From: an uncultured Bacteroidales bacterium
Lineage (GTDB): Bacteria; Bacteroidota; Bacteroidia; Bacteroidales; Muribaculaceae
DNA length: 64,000 bases
Assembly: GCA_902762385.1 (NCBI GenBank)
Contig: CACWNQ010000006.1
Span: 1-64,000 of the forward strand
Direction of reading: 5' to 3'
Position numbers and translations under genes: made by a program. Positions 60,384-64,000 of the stretch are shown here, in pieces. A model generated the notes under the pieces. The model was not told the origin of the DNA. It did no database searches and worked only from the letters and a program-made list of their open reading frames with translations. Every line of letters begins with the position of its first letter. The first letter of the stretch is position 1.

Positions 60384-61949
60384 TCATTTCTTCGTGAACT
60401 GTATTCTCTGCTTGATAGCATTATCAAAATCCTTGGCGCCACCAGTCTCACCAAAGAGTTTCTTAAGCAAACGCACACGAGTGTTGGTTATGGCCTGAGG
60501 TGTCGAGATGGTAAGAGTTGCAATCTCGGTGGGCAAGAAATTGTGAATTGTGAGCAGGCACACCATCTGCTCTTTTGAGTTAAGAGTCGACAACAGTGTT
60601 TGCAACTGGGGGTTCAATGCATAAGATAGTTGAGCCAGCGCGTTAGCATCCTCATCGCCAGCGGGCTTACCCTTGCTAGCCGATGCATGCAATTGCGATA
60701 CAGTTTCCTTCATTTGAAGGGAATTCTCCCGCTGTTCACGCTCCTTCTGCCGCCGCATGTGGGTGAGTTCGGAGCGAGTCAAGTTAAATTGTTGCTGGGT
60801 CTCGGCAAAGCGAGAATTGAGTTTGTCAATGCGATGGCGACTATACCATATTATTACCACCGACGCAATCATTAGGAAAATGATGGAGGCAAGCAATGCA
60901 ATCAAAGTCCTGTAATGCTTACGTTCCTTGATTTGCTCATCATATTGCGTCTGCAGGTCAATGACACCAGCTGCATCATCGTGCTCATAGAGGTTACGAT
61001 ACAACTCGTTGAGTCGTAAGCTTAGGTCGGTCACATCCTTCATTTCGCCTCGCCTGTAAAGATAGACAATCAACTGCTGAAAGGAATGGATGGCGACATC
61101 GGGAGAGAGAGAAGTTGTAAGACTATACCAATGCTGTGCAGCCGATGCTGTGTCGCCCTCTTGCACATAGATGTCGGCAAGCAGTTTAGCACCACGGTCG
61201 GTTGGTGAAATCTGCATCGATTCGGTCAAGTAGCGTTTGGCTTCGGCATTATTGCCGGCTCCCATCATGAGACTTGCAAGATTGACGAGATAGGTGGCTC
61301 TCACGTCGCCATCGGTGCTGTCAGCTAGTGATTTAGCTTGCTCCACATAATACTTGAGGCTGTCACGCTCGCCCAGCATATCGTGGGTCATGGCAATGTT
61401 GTTGAGGGTCTGTACTATCCACTGCTTGTTGTCGACTTGTTGCGCCGCCTTAAGAGCTTGATTATAGTATAGCAAGGTCATTGTGTAGTCGCCCACATTG
61501 TCATTCACATCGCCAAGCACCGAGTAGAGATACCACTCAAAAGCGGGCACATGCAAGTCGACAGCCATGTGTTCAGCCCTTTTCATCATGAGAATGGCTT
61601 CACGGGTCTGCTGTTGCTTGTACAGGATAATGCCATTGTGAAGCAGAGCTCTTGCCAGGCGCTCATTGTCGCCATGGATCTCGTAATACACCCTGCTAGC
61701 CCTTATCAGCGAGTCTGATTCCATGTGGAGTCCGCTGCGATGAATAGCCTCGGTGTAAACAAGGCCGTAAAGAGCTCGGTCGGCCTCGGTCATTGTAGTA
61801 TCATTCCAGTGTGGAGCCAGCATTCCCACAACCGAATCGGGCTGAGTGAACACAATATTTTCGGCCCTTTTTAATAGTTCATTGTGGGACTGCTCATGAG
61901 AGCAACCCACAATTATAAGAATAAGTATGAAATACGGAATGTGCTTCAT
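60384..61949 (-). CDS. TPR sensor with membrane helix and HTH domain
   Basis: 521 residues. Lipoprotein-type N-terminus (IIVGCSHE, Cys16), a tetratricopeptide array (about 25-320), a membrane helix (about 345-367, IALLASIIFLMIASVVIIW), a coiled-coil linker (about 370-430) and a C-terminal HTH of LuxR-like type (about 460-515; TEIATLTISTPQAITNTRVRLLKKLFG). This is the common Bacteroidetes one-piece regulator with no kinase. Presumably it senses something in the periplasm and acts on DNA from the membrane. Its start overlaps the end of the TonB_C gene by four bases, so the two are coupled. Confidence 0.82.
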   Translation of the reverse strand: MKHIPYFILILIIVGCSHEQSHNELLKRAENIVFTQPDSVVGMLAPHWNDTTMTEADRALYGLVYTEAIHRSGLHMESDSLIRASRVYYEIHGDNERLARALLHNGIILYKQQQTREAILMMKRAEHMAVDLHVPAFEWYLYSVLGDVNDNVGDYTMTLLYYNQALKAAQQVDNKQWIVQTLNNIAMTHDMLGERDSLKYYVEQAKSLADSTDGDVRATYLVNLASLMMGAGNNAEAKRYLTESMQISPTDRGAKLLADIYVQEGDTASAAQHWYSLTTSLSPDVAIHSFQQLIVYLYRRGEMKDVTDLSLRLNELYRNLYEHDDAAGVIDLQTQYDEQIKERKHYRTLIALLASIIFLMIASVVIIWYSRHRIDKLNSRFAETQQQFNLTRSELTHMRRQKEREQRENSLQMKETVSQLHASASKGKPAGDEDANALAQLSYALNPQLQTLLSTLNSKEQMVCLLTIHNFLPTEIATLTISTPQAITNTRVRLLKKLFGETGGAKDFDNAIKQRIQFTKK

Positions 61950-62353
61950 TTCTTAATTGAGAACACTATAGGCACTGTATAGTTTACTCTAACAATCTTG
62001 CCTTTATGTCTTCCAGGAATCCACTTGGGCATGGCTTTTACAACCCTAACTGCCTCGGCATCGAGTGAAGGGAACACGTTCTTAGCCACTTTAACGTTTG
62101 AAACGCTGCCATCGGTCTCAACCACAAACATAACCAAGACTCTTCCTGACAGATTCTGCTTTATGGCATCTTGAGGGTATTTAATGTTTGTGCTGAGGTA
62201 ATCAATCAATGCCGACATGCCACCAGCAAACTCGGGCATTTGATCTACTGTGTCATATACTTTCTGGCTCTTTTGTGATACAACAGTCTTCTGTGCGCTC
62301 ATTGTCATGATGCATAATACTGCCATCATCGACATTAAAATTAATTTCTTCAT
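61946..62353 (-). CDS. Secreted TonB C-terminal domain protein
   Basis: 135 residues with a cleavable signal peptide (about 1-20, MTMSAQ) and one TonB C-terminal domain (about 38-133; FAGGMSALIDYLSTNIKYPQ, GRVLVMFVVETDGSVSNVKV, MPKWIPGRHKG). True TonB has an N-terminal membrane anchor and a Pro-rich spacer; both are absent. It is therefore not a normal energy transducer and may be a periplasmic partner of a receptor or of the co-transcribed regulator. Coupled to it by ATGA overlap. Confidence 0.85.
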   Translation of the reverse strand: MKKLILMSMMAVLCIMTMSAQKTVVSQKSQKVYDTVDQMPEFAGGMSALIDYLSTNIKYPQDAIKQNLSGRVLVMFVVETDGSVSNVKVAKNVFPSLDAEAVRVVKAMPKWIPGRHKGKIVRVNYTVPIVFSIKK

Positions 62354-62406
62354 ATTTTTTACTTTTTTTTAATGGTTCAACAATCGGTTTGTCTGTCCGG
62401 ACGTTG

Positions 62407-62437
62407 CAAAAGTAGATATTGCGTTTAATGACTGCAA
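62407..62437 (-). promoter_or_regulatory. Promoter of TonB_C/sensor unit
   Basis: Minus-strand TTG (62437-62435), 20 bases, TACTTTTG (62414-62407), about 54 bases to the ATG. Confidence 0.6.
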
Positions 62438-62493
62438 GAAATCAATTACACTTTATTACACACAGGGCAAAATTTCTGATATTTACAAAAAAA

Positions 62494-62537
62494 GCCTTGA
62501 AAAAATGTCCCCAAAACATTTCTTTGAGGACATTTTT
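62494..62537 (-). terminator. Terminator of purine nucleoside phosphorylase gene
   Basis: Stem 62501-62510 with 62528-62537 (AAAAATGTCC/GGACATTTTT) and T tract on the minus strand, 23 bases beyond the stop. Confidence 0.75.
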
Positions 62538-62559
62538 ATAAGATAATTCTAATCAATGA

Positions 62560-63402
62560 TTACACCTCATCGAGGCGGTTGATGACCTCTTGCACCATCA
62601 GTGTCATGATGGGCTCGGCCTTAGTGGCAGCCTGCTGCACCTCTTCGTGAGAAACATCAACAAAGATACCCTCACCACCCAGGTCGGTGATAACGCTCAG
62701 GCCAAAGACCTCCATGTCGGCATGACGGGCCACAATCACCTCGGGCACAGTGCTCATGCCCACAGCATCGCCACCAATGCGATAGAAGTAGCGATACTCC
62801 GATGGAGTCTCAAATGTAGGGCCTTGTGTACCCACATACACGCCTTCCATCAATCGGATCTTGTTCTCCTTGGCAATATTGCGTGCCAAGTCGATGATGC
62901 GATGGCTGTAAGCCTCATTCATTGCTGGGAAGCGTGGACCAAGCTCATTGTAGTTCTTGCCGCGCAAAGGATGGTCGGGGAAAAGGTTAATGTGATCGGT
63001 GATAAGCATCACGTCGCCTACGCGGAAATCGGGATTCATTCCGCCAGCAGCATTGCTCACACACAGCACCTTAACGCCGATAGCCTTCATCACACGGATT
63101 GGGAAAGTGGCCTCCTTCATCGAGTAGCCCTCGTAGTAATGGAAACGTCCTTGCATTGCCATCACATACTTCTTGCCAAGCTTACCAAAGATGAGTTGAC
63201 CCTTATGACCCTCAACTGTGCTAACGGGGAAATTGGGGATTTCGCCATAAGGAATGGCAATCTTCACGTCAATTTTATCGGCCAGATTACCTAGACCAGA
63301 ACCGAGAACGATAGCCACTTTAGGCATCTCGCCACCAACTTTCTCTTTAAGGAAAGCTGCGGTTTCTTGAATCTTTTCCAGCCAGTTAATTTCTTTTGTC
63401 AT
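62560..63402 (-). CDS. Purine nucleoside phosphorylase
   Basis: 280 residues, trimeric PNP family (inosine/guanosine type): VLGSGLGNLADKI (phosphate site, about 32), MQGRFHYYEGYS (His in the active site), VSNAAGGMNPDFRVGDVMLI, EGVYVGTQGPTFETPSEYR and GMSTVPEVIVARH. It splits purine nucleosides with phosphate. 56 bases after lpxK on the same strand, probably cotranscribed. Confidence 0.93.
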   Translation of the reverse strand: MTKEINWLEKIQETAAFLKEKVGGEMPKVAIVLGSGLGNLADKIDVKIAIPYGEIPNFPVSTVEGHKGQLIFGKLGKKYVMAMQGRFHYYEGYSMKEATFPIRVMKAIGVKVLCVSNAAGGMNPDFRVGDVMLITDHINLFPDHPLRGKNYNELGPRFPAMNEAYSHRIIDLARNIAKENKIRLMEGVYVGTQGPTFETPSEYRYFYRIGGDAVGMSTVPEVIVARHADMEVFGLSVITDLGGEGIFVDVSHEEVQQAATKAEPIMTLMVQEVINRLDEV

Positions 63403-63458
63403 AACAGTTTATGTATTAGAGTTAATAATGTGTTTATGTTTATAATAGCCCTTTCCCA

Positions 63459-64000
63459 TTAAAGATCGGCTATTCCCTCTATCTTCTTCTGCAACTCATA
63501 CACGAAGTCACGATCCTCATAGTTGAGGAAATCGGCTTGAATAGGAATGAAGTATATGCTATTCTGTCGAGTGGGAGGGAAGTAAGGACTGTTGAGAATG
63601 CGCACCGCATCCTTCTCGGTCGTGACTATATACTTGCGCTTGCCCTCGAGCTCACGGAAGAGCTTGAAAATGTAGCGGAAGTCATCTCGAGTGTAGGTGT
63701 GGTGGTCATCGTAGTGAATAACCTTCAAGCGAGTGCCAAACTGCTTAAGATACTTAGCAAATGGACGTGGATTTGCAATACCGGCAACACCCAGTATCAA
63801 GTCATCCTCATCTAGCCAGTTGAGTGATGTCAAGTCAGGATTACCTATCGGGAACACAGGCTCGGGAGCGCCATAACGCACTTTTGAGAAATACAACTGT
63901 TGATACTTGAACAAATCCATGTGTTCCTTTATCATGCGCAAATCAACAGGTTTAACGTCGTCGGGGCATTTAGTAACGACTACCATATCGCACTTCAGGA
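63459..64000 (-). CDS. lpxK: Tetraacyldisaccharide 4'-kinase, C-terminal part
   Basis: The frame is open to the window edge, so the N-terminal half with the Walker motif is missing. The remaining ~180 residues match the end of LpxK in Bacteroidetes: KCDMVVVTKCP, LNWLDEDDLILGVAGIANPRPFAKYL (with the A/G-I-A-x-P-x-x-F motif), VIHYDDHHTYTRDDF and TTEKDAVRI. LpxK phosphorylates the lipid A precursor at the 4' position. The gene runs into punA-type phosphorylase downstream. Confidence 0.88.
   Translation of the reverse strand, partial: LKCDMVVVTKCPDDVKPVDLRMIKEHMDLFKYQQLYFSKVRYGAPEPVFPIGNPDLTSLNWLDEDDLILGVAGIANPRPFAKYLKQFGTRLKVIHYDDHHTYTRDDFRYIFKLFRELEGKRKYIVTTEKDAVRILNSPYFPPTRQNSIYFIPIQADFLNYEDRDFVYELQKKIEGIADL

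Noticed and set aside
61946..62353. Classical TonB energy transducer
   Set aside because: There is no membrane anchor or proline-rich spacer; only the C-terminal domain behind a cleavable signal peptide.

Overview
The window is a 64 kb chromosomal stretch of a gut-type Bacteroidales bacterium, most like Muribaculaceae or Prevotella relatives (an inference, no database search was possible). Reasons: promoters of the Bacteroidetes form TTG-N19-21-TAnnTTTG before most transcription units; a PorV component of the type IX secretion system; large secreted proteins with a shared C-terminal tail of sorting-domain type; dockerin-like DVNGDG repeats on secreted enzymes; a TPP riboswitch in front of a TonB-dependent receptor and PnuT; an M49 peptidase with the HECLGH motif. 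No rRNA, tRNA, CRISPR array, transposase or phage gene was found.

Layout. 1-7150: one giant secreted protein gene (475-5091, minus) lies in a repeat-rich island: four copies of a micro-hairpin repeat family, a heptanucleotide array, a 48 bp direct repeat and a candidate small RNA. 7157-10857: etfB-etfA-acyl-CoA dehydrogenase operon. 11046-15869: GH9/deacetylase fusion, divergent from a secreted dipeptidyl peptidase III. 15961-19663: HEAT-repeat protein, then a promoter-bearing repeat, TPP riboswitch, TonB receptor and pnuT. 19695-24535: dicarboxylate symporter, unknown secreted protein, pnp. 24808-29607: paralogue of the first giant protein. 30147-33949: dxr-rseP-rlmI-like operon. 34106-40857: dockerin/SUMF1 protein, psuK-psuG with a flavoprotein, MarC and an AspT-like transporter. 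41186-45686: argS, Bax-inhibitor protein, porV, ispF. 45716-50109: glpA-glpB divergent from ugd. 50196-55518: rluD, PASTA protein, M6 protease and two PepSY-like proteins. 55741-59235: glnS, HU, HU-TM-LysM fusion, small membrane protein. 59297-64000: thiL, TPR-TM-HTH sensor, TonB_C protein, purine nucleoside phosphorylase and the 3' part of lpxK.

How it fits together. Most genes are housekeeping (translation, isoprenoids, RNA turnover, LPS, nucleotide salvage). The accessory signal is in secreted proteins and in non-coding repeats. The two giant proteins look like one cassette type: similar promoter and signal peptide, a diverged body, an 89 bp tail identical at the DNA level, and a similar terminator. 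Comparing their 3' flanks exposes a ~70 bp insertion at the left locus that belongs to the same family as the element driving the thiamine operon. The micro-hairpin repeats show paired substitutions that keep their stems, which points to selection on structure. Ugd has Leu where the family has its catalytic Cys.
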